Positions 1 through 11,300 of a DNA stretch of 50,040 nucleotides are shown here, piece after piece; position 1 is the stretch's first letter; each line of letters begins with the position of its first letter. The notes beneath the pieces are model-generated. The model worked only from the letters and a program-made list of their open reading frames with translations, searched no databases and was not told where the DNA came from. The position numbers and the translations under genes were made by a program. Location of the stretch: IMG/VR virus record IMGVR_UViG_3300042458_002566, positions 1 through 50,040 of that record. One strand, 5' to 3'. Origin of the DNA: a virus.

Positions 1-2
1 AG

Positions 3-3000
3 GACCGTCTAAACAGGGACCACCTCGGCGACTTCGGAAGCCCTGAGTACGCTCAAGAAGAACTTGTTGCAGAAATAGCTTCAGCATTCTTCATGACTGC
101 ACACGGTTTAACTCCTGAACCAAGAGAAGACCACGCTCAATACCTTGCATCATGGCTTAAGAAGCTCAAGTCTGACCCAGATGCGCTTAAGAATGCTTTT
201 GAACAAGCCCAGAAAGCGCACGACTACGCAATATCACTCTCTCCATCGATGAGCAAAAAGCTTGGCAGAAAGGTTGCCGAGGCTGGAGTCGTACCTGGGA
301 ACAGGGATGCTACGTATGACGGAGCACCTGCTGCTCTCTCGTCTGGAAGACGTAGCAAGTATGTGCTAAATCCTGAGGGGACAGTAAGAACTCTTGCTGA
401 TGAAATGGGCGCATTTGGTGATGAGGTTCTCACTGAATTCGATATGCGCAGAGGCTATCGCGATGGCGACAGAAGTTGGTTTGAGGCAAGCGCCTTCCTA
501 GGTGGACGCTCGCGCCCGAGTCAGTGGAATGTAAGCCAGGATGAATCCGGTGAGTGGTTTGCTGAATTGATGGTCATGGACGGTGTCGGTGAAGACGACG
601 AAATCGACTGGGACATTGCCGGAGTTGGCTCGGAGGGTTTTAAGTCCCCAGAAGATGCAGCACGATGGGCTGACTCTTATGAAAACAGCCGCATAGAATG
701 GCAACGCAAGTTTAAAGCAGAAACCGACATTGAAAAAATTGCCGAAATGCTCAAAGAAGAGGAAGCACGCCGAGACGCAGAGTACGAAAATTACAAGAGA
801 GCTTCAAGAGAGCGCGCAGACAGACAGGAATATGTCCGGATGATGGCGCAGATAGATGAATCACGCCTTGACTGGAGCGCAGAAGACTGGGCAGACGAAG
901 CTAGCGATATCCAGGCTGAATTGATGAAAGAAAACAGCAGACTTTCATCCGGGGTTCGCTCTAGATACGACGAAACTCCTGCTGAGGAAATTGGCTTAGT
1001 CACAGACGCTCTCAAGAGAACGGATGAGGCTGGCTCAAACTCAAGGCACATCGCGGCAAACTTGCCTGCGGTTCCTGTTGAAAAGTATGACTTTGATTCC
1101 ATACGCAGAAACGGTGAGGTCATCTCATTTACTTACAACGGCAAGCCACGAATGGTTTATCCAACCGGAATGATGACCAAGAAGGGCGGAGGAATATACT
1201 TCATAGGACTTGATGAGGAATCGGGTCAGTATAGAAGTTTCAGTCTCCACAAGATTGAGGGCTTGATTGACGGCGCAGTTGCCCCAATCAATCCAACACA
1301 ACCTGGAGTCCCTCAAGGAACGTCTTTCTCTTCTGGAAGAAGAACGAGAAGTTTGGTTTCTAGCAGGATTCCTGGCGGTGGACGCCTGAGTTCTGGAAGG
1401 TCACCAGAAGACATCAAGTCCGAGTTTGAAAAGAGCGGGCAGTTCAACAATCCAGTAACACAGGATGCTCTTGATGGGAAAATTGGCTTCCTTCCAAATG
1501 GTGGACGTGGAAGGATTGCTCTAGAAGACCATAAAAAAGCTATTGACGCAATCGATGACTTAGTTGCTACGAGGGATGAATACATCCGCGCAGCTCTTGA
1601 TGGTAAGAAAATCACAAAGCAAAGTACACCAAGCATCGATGATTTGACTGGACAAATTTCAGATGATGATATGGAATTTATTGACAGACTTGATTCAGCA
1701 ATATATGACATCGAATCACAGCTGGAAGACCATGTAGAGAATCTTGCACTCCTGAATCAGCAAACCGATGATTTGCGCGAAAAGATAGGCCTTCTAGAAA
1801 ATTCGTACAGAAACAGCTGGAGAGATGGCGGCAAGGTTGACTTCGAGTCAGCAATGCAAAAGCATATAGACGATGCTGACGGGGATGCCGCTGATGCCGT
1901 TGATTCGATGAGATTTGATGCTCAGGAAATCCAAGGAGTACTTGAAGATATCGAGGCAATCGACGATTCGTTCATTCGCTCCTCACTGCAGAGTCAAATA
2001 AATGAAATTGAAGACTTGGTTGACTCAATCAACAACACAACAAAGCCGGAAGATTTTGCTGCAAAACTCAGCGACATGTACTACGGTGCAATCAACAGGC
2101 TAGAGAGAGAGCTAAGCGACCTCTTTGGGATAGGTGAGTCTTTCGAGGAAAGCGGAGTATCACTAAACAGAGAGAGCAAGGGCGGTCTTCCTGAAGACAT
2201 TTTCTCACCTAGCAACCTCTCTAACTTCGACATGGTTGAAGGCGATGTAGCCGACTTCCTGGAGCCAGGAGATGCTCCAGGACTTAGCTCTGGAAGAAAC
2301 AGAAGAACACAGGGTTCAAAACGACGACCAATGTCAGATGCCGACAGACAGGCGTTTGCTGATGGCGTAAGACAGAGAGCAGCAACAATTCCGGGCAAGA
2401 AGCGACCTGGACCAAGCAAAGACGAATTCGGCACTGAAAAATTCAGTTCCGGAAGACTCAGGATGCCTGGTGAATTGCAAAGAAACAAGGTTGGCCGAGA
2501 GTTGGCAGCTGATGTCAAAATAAAGTTTGGAAAAACTTCAGAAAATAACGACAGGTCTCCAGATGGTAAGTGGATGCTTGACGCCAGGAAGCTGCAGCAA
2601 ATTCTGAAAGACGAAAACGGCAAGCCATTGAGCAAAGAACAAATTGCAGATTACCTCGGTATAAGCGAGATAGAAGCAGAGAAGATGTTCAAAGAAGGAG
2701 CAGGCATTTCCGAAGCTGATGCTTACGCCTTGATTGACAGAGCATTCTCTGACAGTTCAAACCCTTTCCAGACAAGCGACATAATTGATGGAATTTGGGG
2801 CTTTGGTGCTAAGCCGTACTGGTACGACAAGGACGGAAACCAGCTCACTCGTGAGCAATATGATGACTTCCTTGACGAGGGAATCTACATGGCTGGACTC
2901 ATGTCCCCTGCAGACATGGTTGAGACTGAGCAAACCGTTGCACAAGAAATTTCCAAGGGCGGATTCTCTGTTTCCGCGCTTTCAGATTCACTTGGCGTCG

Positions 3001-3731
3001 AGTCAGATGCAGAACTATCTGAAGCCCTGACGTTTGAAGTTGACGGAGTGACGTTCACGCCGACACCAATACAGCTCAAAAAATGGAAACAAGAAGGCGT
3101 CCCAACAGGAATAGTTGAACAACTTGTTAATCAAGGCATAATCCCAAGCGCTGGCGAAGTATTCGGTGAAGACGGCACCAAGTTTGACAACTCAATTCCC
3201 CAATTCTCGCTCTGGAGAAACGTTGTTGACGCCGTTGAAAGAAGTGGCAAAAAGGTTAAGTGGGACGATATCGATGAGGTGCTTGGTGCGGCAAAGATAA
3301 TCAGCCGTCTAAAGACCTTTGAACAAGGCAAGCAGCCAAAATTCAGCCCTCGTGTTGGAAAAGCGCTTCGTTACTCTGATGAAGAAGTTCAGGAAATAGT
3401 TGACAGACTCAACAAGAAGTACGACTTAAGCGAAACCGTTGACTCAGTCAAGGGTGGAGGTTCTATGAGCAGTGGAAGAAGAGCCGCTCGCAGAATAACC
3501 AATTCTGGTCAGGAAGCAGTTACAAAACTCTCTTCCGGGCGAGAAAACAACGGAGCCCCAGAAAACATAACCCCAAGAATGCAAAAAGAAATAATGGGCT
3601 GGGCAGAAAATGCCAAATGGAGTGGATTTGCTCAAAGCCTTGTTTCTCAATTCAAAGCCAAAGGATTCTTGTCTCCAACTCAATGGACAAAACTTCTTCA
3701 GCTTCACGACAACTCACAAAGAAGACGTTAA
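3..3731 (+). CDS. Polyvalent protein, C-terminal 1242 residues (5' end outside window)
   Basis: The frame is open through the left edge, so this is the C-terminal part of a larger protein. The first ~70 visible residues (EELVAE at about 19-24, then an HAQYLASWLKKLK-like helix and an AQKAHDY-like end) resemble the terminal part of the ArdC-associated MPTase-PolyVal metallopeptidase domain; the HExxH half would lie upstream. Such domains occur in polyvalent proteins that phages and plasmids carry into a new host with their DNA, often as anti-restriction factors. The other ~1170 residues are hydrophilic, with Glu/Lys-rich probable coiled coils (about 210-290, 500-700) and no domain I can name. 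Eight copies of an [LFM]SSG[RV] peptide lie at about 112, 314, 442, 462, 761, 814, 1155 and 1176, usually next to basic, linker-like sequence. Anti-host function is inferred from family context; the edge domain call is fairly secure. Confidence 0.8.
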   Translation, partial: DRLNRDHLGDFGSPEYAQEELVAEIASAFFMTAHGLTPEPREDHAQYLASWLKKLKSDPDALKNAFEQAQKAHDYAISLSPSMSKKLGRKVAEAGVVPGNRDATYDGAPAALSSGRRSKYVLNPEGTVRTLADEMGAFGDEVLTEFDMRRGYRDGDRSWFEASAFLGGRSRPSQWNVSQDESGEWFAELMVMDGVGEDDEIDWDIAGVGSEGFKSPEDAARWADSYENSRIEWQRKFKAETDIEKIAEMLKEEEARRDAEYENYKRASRERADRQEYVRMMAQIDESRLDWSAEDWADEASDIQAELMKENSRLSSGVRSRYDETPAEEIGLVTDALKRTDEAGSNSRHIAANLPAVPVEKYDFDSIRRNGEVISFTYNGKPRMVYPTGMMTKKGGGIYFIGLDEESGQYRSFSLHKIEGLIDGAVAPINPTQPGVPQGTSFSSGRRTRSLVSSRIPGGGRLSSGRSPEDIKSEFEKSGQFNNPVTQDALDGKIGFLPNGGRGRIALEDHKKAIDAIDDLVATRDEYIRAALDGKKITKQSTPSIDDLTGQISDDDMEFIDRLDSAIYDIESQLEDHVENLALLNQQTDDLREKIGLLENSYRNSWRDGGKVDFESAMQKHIDDADGDAADAVDSMRFDAQEIQGVLEDIEAIDDSFIRSSLQSQINEIEDLVDSINNTTKPEDFAAKLSDMYYGAINRLERELSDLFGIGESFEESGVSLNRESKGGLPEDIFSPSNLSNFDMVEGDVADFLEPGDAPGLSSGRNRRTQGSKRRPMSDADRQAFADGVRQRAATIPGKKRPGPSKDEFGTEKFSSGRLRMPGELQRNKVGRELAADVKIKFGKTSENNDRSPDGKWMLDARKLQQILKDENGKPLSKEQIADYLGISEIEAEKMFKEGAGISEADAYALIDRAFSDSSNPFQTSDIIDGIWGFGAKPYWYDKDGNQLTREQYDDFLDEGIYMAGLMSPADMVETEQTVAQEISKGGFSVSALSDSLGVESDAELSEALTFEVDGVTFTPTPIQLKKWKQEGVPTGIVEQLVNQGIIPSAGEVFGEDGTKFDNSIPQFSLWRNVVDAVERSGKKVKWDDIDEVLGAAKIISRLKTFEQGKQPKFSPRVGKALRYSDEEVQEIVDRLNKKYDLSETVDSVKGGGSMSSGRRAARRITNSGQEAVTKLSSGRENNGAPENITPRMQKEIMGWAENAKWSGFAQSLVSQFKAKGFLSPTQWTKLLQLHDNSQRRR

Positions 3732-3764
3732 TAGATAATTAGAAAAGCGTTTTATTAATACTTC

Positions 3765-3781
3765 CCATAGCGGCGCTATGG
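3765..3781 (+). other. Short perfect hairpin before the acidic-protein gene
   Basis: CCATAGC and GCTATGG form a 7-bp stem around a 3-nt GGC loop in the 137-nt spacer between two plus-strand genes. There is no T-run after it, so it is a weak terminator candidate; an RNA-processing or attenuating hairpin is equally possible. The rest of the spacer is AT-rich with no clear promoter. Confidence 0.45.
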
Positions 3782-3868
3782 TAGGTTATACTTTTACAAA
3801 CAAATAATTTAATAAACAGTTGGCTATTTAGCCTTCTGCATACCATTAGGCGCAAGGAGCTCTATTTT

Positions 3869-5317
3869 ATGGCTTACGACGACAAGGCAACAGTGAGTAT
3901 TGACAGCGAAGGGGCTGTGCTCAAGTGCGCCAAAGGAGCTGATGCATCTGCGTGCGGTTTCACTCCAGGAGCAAAGGTGTGCGGCAAATGTGGCGCTATG
4001 CCAGTAGAGATGAAGATGGTACCGGCAACAGACCTTGACATCGCTGATGAAGACATGACCGAAGAGGACATGCAAAAGATGTACGGCATGATGCCAAAGA
4101 AGAAGCCAATGAAGGGTATGGGCATGGAAGAAGACATGGAGTCCGAAGAGGATGACATGGAAGAAGAAGACATGATGGATGGCGGGGAAAAAGTCAATAC
4201 CGCCATGCAGAAGTTTAAGAAAAAAGGCGATGAAGAAGAGATGGTGGACGAAGAAGAAGAGGACATGGAGTCCGAAGAGGACGACGAAGAAGAAATGTCC
4301 GAAGAAGAAAAAGGCTCGATGGAGGACGACATGGACTCCGAGGATGAAGAGGACATGGCGGAAGCCGAGAAGCAAAATATCATGATGGAAAAATTCCGCA
4401 AGCGCCGCATGGCGACAATGGGAATGAAGTCAGATGAGCTTGGCGAACATGATTACATCTGCGCAATTGAGCGTAAGTCTTACTCTGCTGTAACTTCTGT
4501 TTGCGACAACTGCCCAGGCGGATGTATCGCAGAAAAAGGAATGCCAGGCCTCTTGAGTGTTGAGGGGATGGCTGAAGAAATGTTCGACGGAAAAGTAATC
4601 GATTCAGGTTACTCACCAGATGCTGACATGTTCGTCATTGATGTTCAGGGCAAGGATGGCAAGGCAGTCGAAGTATTCATCGACGGAACTTCTGCAGAAG
4701 TTATGGGCTGGCACAAGCTCGATGAAAGCGTGTTTGAACAGAAGACAGCAATTGATGAACTCAATTTGATTAGCTTCACCGATGCAGCTGAAATCGCAGT
4801 CAAGTCAATTGACGGTCATGTAGTTGCTGTTGAGCCAGACAACTTCGAAGGCATCGACTCATACGCTGTTGAAATCGAAGGATTTGACGGAAAGTCATAC
4901 GATGTATTCGTTGCTCTTGATGGCGAAGTTCTTGGTTACGACAAGTACGAACCAGAAGAAGCAGAAGAGATTGAAGCTGAAGCAGCAGAAATTGCGTTGA
5001 AGCGCGCATTCACAGAAGAACAGCGTGATTCGATGGCCAAAGAAGGAAACGCGCTTCCAGATGGTTCATACCCAATTTCGAACGAGTCTGACCTCAGAAA
5101 TGCAATCCAAGCATTTGGTCGCGCAAAGGATAAAGAAGCTGCAAAGCGACACATTCTCAAGCGCGCTCGCGAACTCGGCAAAGAAAACTTAATCCCAGCA
5201 GGCTGGGTTGCCGGTGGCGAAGGAATGAGCAAGAAGGAAGATGAAACTCTTGATGGAGATTTCATGAAGTCCCTTGTTGAATTCCAGCTGCTCGAAGCAG
5301 AAACTGACACAATCTAA
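3869..5317 (+). CDS. Acidic capsid-proximal protein with PepSY-like repeats and a DUF6582-like end
   Basis: 482 residues, starting at an ATG after CAAGGAGC. The first ~45 residues carry a CxxC pair (CGKCG). Residues ~55-170 are an extreme Glu/Asp/Met-rich tract containing two FKKK/FRKR-type basic breaks. A second Cys cluster (CDNCPGGC) follows, then two related segments around 240-290 and 305-360 that resemble PepSY domains (alternating strands ending in DG-E-V-x-G). The C-terminus (about 400-450: DGSYPI, DLRNAIQAFGR, HILKRARELG) matches a short module, DUF6582 as I recall it, often appended to phage head proteins. The acidic tract and position among head genes suit a scaffold-like or capsid-associated role, but that is inference. 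It is followed after 16 nt by the next giant gene, so they are probably co-transcribed. Confidence 0.75.
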   Translation: MAYDDKATVSIDSEGAVLKCAKGADASACGFTPGAKVCGKCGAMPVEMKMVPATDLDIADEDMTEEDMQKMYGMMPKKKPMKGMGMEEDMESEEDDMEEEDMMDGGEKVNTAMQKFKKKGDEEEMVDEEEEDMESEEDDEEEMSEEEKGSMEDDMDSEDEEDMAEAEKQNIMMEKFRKRRMATMGMKSDELGEHDYICAIERKSYSAVTSVCDNCPGGCIAEKGMPGLLSVEGMAEEMFDGKVIDSGYSPDADMFVIDVQGKDGKAVEVFIDGTSAEVMGWHKLDESVFEQKTAIDELNLISFTDAAEIAVKSIDGHVVAVEPDNFEGIDSYAVEIEGFDGKSYDVFVALDGEVLGYDKYEPEEAEEIEAEAAEIALKRAFTEEQRDSMAKEGNALPDGSYPISNESDLRNAIQAFGRAKDKEAAKRHILKRARELGKENLIPAGWVAGGEGMSKKEDETLDGDFMKSLVEFQLLEAETDTI

Positions 5318-5333
5318 GAAAGGGCGGCCCGCC

Positions 5334-8300
5334 ATGACGGGTAAGCCGTTCTATAAAACACGTACAATCACATCCGAGAGGCTTGTATCACCGCTCGCTG
5401 GCAGACGAGACCTCAACGACGCAGCAATTGCGTTCAAGAAGGCTGTAACTGAATCAATAACAAGGCCAACGCTAAACGCCGGGCTGTCTGTAAAGGCGCT
5501 TGATGGCGCAACAGGTAACGAGACATACAAAGACACCGACGGGAAAAAGAGGACCAATAAAGGCGGAACGCCTGGAATGGTTGAACGTCTAAACGGGTAC
5601 AACTATCTTCCAGGTCAAAAGTGGGAAGAAGGCAAAATCCTCAATCTTTTCCCATCAGTTAAATTGCGGAATACTGCAGTAAAGAAACCAAACTTTGGAT
5701 GGGTCGATGAGCCACGTTCTGTTTCAGCTGACGAGTATGCAAAAATCCTCGCAGCAAAACCAAAACTACGAATAAGAAAATATAAGGTCAACCAAAAAAC
5801 TGATGAGATAATCGAAGAATCAGAACAAACTCTTGACCCATTTAGTCTTAACGGAGAAAAGACTGTCAACCCTTCTGGCTACAGTGAAAAAAGGCTTCCA
5901 GGCAGAACGATTGGGCAAAGAGGAAGGTCTCTAATTGCTAGGGCTGCCAGCGCATTTGGAATCATTGTTGATGAAAATGGAAAGTTTAGATGCCCACCAG
6001 GTACACCTGCGGCAAACCAGTTCACCGACAATGCAGGAACAAACTGTTTCGGAATTTCAGCATCAGAGATATTCGACTTTGCTAAAAGGATGGCAAGTGG
6101 GATTGATGTCAGCAAAGAAACTGGTGTAAAACACACAACAAAAAAACTTTTTGAGTTTCTATCATGGCTTGATAACGGAGCAATACCGGGAATCGGTAGA
6201 ACCGTATGGCGTGATGAAAACGGCAAAAGAATCAAGAACATCAAAAAGTGGCGTGAAGCGAGCCTCAGCGACAGAAATAGCAGGGTATTTGTTGATGGAA
6301 TGATTCGCGCTCAAGACAAGCTTGCTCAGCAGGACATAAACATCGCAAGCCTGATGGACTCGCTTGGGGTAATCAGAACAGATGAAAAGATAAAAACAAA
6401 CGACGACGTATTTGAGGTTTTCCAGAAGCTGAGAGACAGCGGTGCATGGACGATAGATACAAGCACAAGACTATCCGCAGAGGACATTGACAAGATAGTA
6501 AAAGCAAGACTTGCGCACGTTCCGGGCTTTTCAGGCCTAACTCCAGAGCGTCAAAAGAGCTTGATTGCAGCAGACACAGAGCGCTGGTACACAACCGAAA
6601 GAGCTCTACTTGAATCGGCTCTTGACTCATTCATTGCTGACCCAGAACATATGAGAACTATTGCACGTATAGATTTTCAAGTTAAAAGTCCTGACGACCC
6701 ACGCATGGACGAAGCATCTACTGGTGGGTACACATCGCCAGACAGCAAACGCGTGATGAGCGTTATATATGTTGATATTCCCGAGATAATGAATAATCAG
6801 GAAGCATTAATACCAAGTCTTGCTCCAGGCGAAAGAATGAGGATTGATTTTGTTGGTGGTAAAACCGATTCAGAAAGAGCAACTGCTTTAACTGACTTCT
6901 TGGTTACCGTTGACGGGCATTCAAAGCAGCTTGCGGCAATGGTTGAAGAACGAGCATTTGCGCGACATATTATGAAGCACGAGATTGCCCACACTATTCA
7001 AATGCAGGCTTTCAACCGAGAAGCAGAACGACAGATTAGAACCAACGGTTTCATTACTGTCCTCAACGACAAGGGCGAGCCTGTAAGGGTGGAGAATATT
7101 AGAGACCTCACTAGCGGAATGGTGATGAGTCTTATGGCAAAGGCTGGCGATGGGATTGACCTTGAGTCGCTTAAAAATGCGTTATCCAGAACGGATGTAG
7201 TCGGATTTCTCGCTGGAGAGTATCCAAAAATGTATTTCAATGATGAGTACGGAGCAGAGCATTGGGCTCTAGAGGCTGCTGCAGAACTTTGGGCTCTCAG
7301 GGACCTTGGTCTCATCTACGGTGACGACATTGACGCTGCGCTTGAGTGGATGGATGACGTATCTGACGGCAGGTACATTGACATTAGAAGAAGGTCTGAT
7401 GCAGATGGTCTTCGAGAAATTGAGGCTCGTTACTACGAGAACCTTGGTCCAGACCCAGAACTATCTGGAAACAGTATTGCAGAAGTGCGAGAGCGACTTG
7501 AAGTAGCACACAAGAAAGAGCTGTCGCTAATTGAAGAATGGTCACAGGATTCTTCTACAACAAATGGCGATTTTATCGACGCCCTTGCCGGTCTCGAATA
7601 TAACAGGGAAGCCTACAACGATGCATTTGACAATCTCGAGGCAACTGGCGAAAGCAAGGATTCTCCTGCGTTCAAGAATTTAAATAGAAAAATCAAAGAA
7701 AACAACGCAAAGATTGCTTTGATAGAAAAGAAATGGGCTGAAAGATTTAGCAGCGAAGACAAAGACAGACGGCGCAGCGACGTTAAAAAGATGCGCGAAT
7801 CAGTTCGCGAAAAGATGTTCTCAGAAGGGAACCTTAGACCAAAAGAAATGGCTGCGCGTTCTCGCCAGCAAGAGATAAAGAATCTGCAACAGCAAGCCGA
7901 AGATATGACGGAAGATGAGTTTGTACAGAAGCTTGCTGATATCGAAATATCCCTGAAGGAGCCAGGACTCTCCGCCGACGATAAATCAGTCCTGCTTGAA
8001 GACAAGAAGATGTTGAGAGCAATATTTAAGTCAAAACTTGAAGGCTCTGATGACGCAAAAGTTTGGGCAAAGCAAAGACGTGAACTTGATACAAGAATAG
8101 ATGAAATCGTAAACCCACCAAGGCAACAGGCGCTAAAGAAAACCAAGAAAGTCAAGACAGATAAAGCTGGCGCTAGTTACGCGAAGAAGATTCAAAGAGA
8201 CGAATCTTTAGCAATGACTGAAGAACAGGCTATTGCAGTAGAGCGACTAGGCGACCCAGAACTCACTGACATCGGAAACCTTGTTGACCCTGACGGGAAT

Positions 8301-11300
8301 GTTTCTGCGGTAAAGAATATAAATCGACGTTACAGAAGAGCACAAAGAAGCGCTGGCGACCTATCTCCAGAAAGCGAAACAGCATCACTCGAAGACCAAA
8401 TCGAGAAAGTTCTTATTCCAGCAATGGAGGCAATGGACGAGTCTTCAATCCCTGATGACCTAGAAATTGAAGCAGAGATTTATTTTGGTGTAACAGATAG
8501 CGGATTCAAGGATGTAAGCGAATACTTTGATAATCAGAGTTTTGTAAGCGGACGAATCATTACAGATGAATCACCACACAAACCAGGTGAGGCACGTGAT
8601 GCTGATGGAGATGTAATTACTCGTGCTGGCAAGGAAAAGACTCGCGTAATAGTCCAGGTTTCAAAAGGTGATAAAGGACTGTTCAGGACAAACGAGACTG
8701 AACTTGGAGAAGAAGGAGCCCTTGTTCTTCCTCCAGGAAAAATGAAAGTTGTCGACGTAAGGCCTGATGGGACAATCGTTCTGCGTGTCCAAGAACAGGA
8801 CAATGTCGTCGACGTCTTGGACAGAGTCTCTTCCTCGATTGGCGAAGAGGGTCCTGGTGCTGGACAGCACGCAAAGGGGACAAAAAAGAAAATTGACAGA
8901 GTTGCTAATAAGTACGTTGCGCAAAGAAGAGAGAATGGTCTTTCTTCTACACCATCACGACCAAAACGTGAAGTTGAAATTGAAGATAAGAACGTAGAAG
9001 TTAAACGTCAAGTAATAAGCGCTGGTGGTTCTTTCGGTGAGCCACCGTCCGAAGACTACATAGCCGAAATTGGTAAGACCCCACTGGTTCAACCAGCAGA
9101 AGCTGATATTAAAGATGCCAGAGACATGTATAAAGCTAGAACTGGCAAAGAGTTTGATTTAAGTTCAATATATCTTTTGAACGTAGAAGAACTGCTTAAT
9201 TATAGAGCTCGGCTGTACAAAGCAATGCTTGACCCGGACTTTAGAAATAGAGATGACAACCCATATGACTATGATGGCCTAATTGCCGAAGTGGATAAAA
9301 CATTAGCCTATCGTGGTGAGATAGTCGCAAATCTTCCAAAGACACCACCGCGAGACTATCCCTACATTCCTGGAACTTTAGAAAGGTCCCCATACGAGAC
9401 GTCTATCGCGAGGGTCCCACTCGTCCAACCAGCAGAAGCCGACATCAAACCAGACCCGGTCGACCCAATAACCGGAAGACCGCGGCTGACAACAGTATTC
9501 CGCATGGACGTTGATGAGCTGGTTAATCGAAGAGCAGATGTTTACAGACGGCTCCTTAACCCAGACTATGCAAATGATAGAAAAGGTTGGCAGGGAACAG
9601 ATAGGGCAACCCTCAAGTCTATTGACGACGAACTTGCAAAGCGTGGAGAAATAATTGCAAATCTTCCACAGCCACCTGAATTCGACCCTGACCATGTACC
9701 TGGAACTAAAAAGCGCGCACCATACAAGACTTCAGCAGGTGCAGCATTAGACCCAACTACGGGAAGTGAGGTTCTTGGCATCCCACAGACGCGCGAAGAA
9801 AGAAAAGTCGTAAGAGCCACTAGGGCAAATATGACGTTTGAAGATATCAAGCGCGTCATGGCTGGCGAGAGTCCAAAAGAAGTAATGAACGACATGTCGA
9901 GGGAATCATTAGACCCGGCAGTAGCTGATGTTGTTGCCAGAAAATCAGTAGAAGCAATTCTTAAAGATATCGAAGATGCAGCGGTCGAATTTCACGCAGG
10001 GATAGACAAGCGTCCACGCGTAAGAATGACAGAGAATCAACTTACAAAATTTGCTGACGATGGCGAATTCTTGCCAACTGAGACAGACGATATCGTTCTT
10101 GAAAGTGGCCCAATTGGTCGCAGACTTGAGAGAAGATTAAACCCAAGAACAAGGCGCACAGCTCCAAAACTGTCGTCTGGAGCAAATATATACAGAAAAA
10201 TTGAACGAGCCGAAACTTTTCAAGACGAGGATGAGCTTGGAGTAAAAAGAGGAAAAGAAATTTCTGAAAAACCAGAAAAACTTTCATCTGGGGCAATAGA
10301 GAGAACGCTAAAACCTGGAGACCTTAAAAAATCTCCAACTCAAGGATTTGCAAAAAAGGAAGGACGATTCGGAGAAGAAAGGAAGGCATTTGATGTATAC
10401 GACATTGGAGGGGAGTCTGTCGTATTCGGTGGTCCGACTAATGATTTTGAAATGGAGTCAGACACTGAGATAAAAAATGTGCCGATAAATCCTTACGCCA
10501 TAACCGGTCTGGATAGAACAAGTGATAAAGGACAGGAACTTGCTGAGAAGTGGGTAGCTGCCCGCGCCGCGCACCTCAGTGAAGGAGGAAGTCCTGGAAG
10601 GTCAACAAATGTTGACGCATTGCTTTATGCGTCTGTTCGTGGTGATGATGACGCAGCAAAAGAGTTCGACAGGCTTTCTGAAATTGGTTTGAAGCTTATT
10701 GCTGAAGAAAGAGAAAAATCTATTGAAGGAATATCTTTCTCTGAGGACGACCTTTTGCAAGAACGGAAAGAGGGTCTGGACAAGATTGGTGTGGATGATT
10801 TGTACTTGGTTCACGAAACTCAGTACGACCCACCACTGGACGCTGACGGGAACATAATACTTAAACCACTTAGCGCCTATGAATTGACCTCTGATTCAGG
10901 AGAAAAGGTAACCGTCCAAAGACACACTATACACTTTGCGCTCAACCATATGGCTGGTGGTCATATTGCTCGCCAACAAAAACCAGGTTCGAATGTGATA
11001 GTTGTTCGACTTAGAGATGTATTGGAAAATAATCCAGACAGCGTAGATTCTCTTTTCCCAGTTGACACCGTCTTAACACCTAAACCAGGTGGCGGAATAA
11101 AGATGCCAAAGGGTAGTTTTCAGGTTGTAAAAACAACAGAAGACGGTGATTCAAATGAAATGGTCAGAACAGCACTAAAAGAACTTGGTGCAAAACATTT
11201 CTTTAAACCCGGAGAATACAGCTCATCTACTGGAGCGGAATCGGCCGTGAGAAGAATTGCAAAAGGCGAGGGATTTAATTATCAAATGCATTCAAATATG

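Noticed and set aside
3824-4410. Long minus-strand frames rich in Phe/His or Ser/Met opposite the acidic gene
   Set aside because: They mirror the GAA/GAC/ATG repeats of the acidic tract; the plus-strand product has a ribosome-binding site and recognisable domains.
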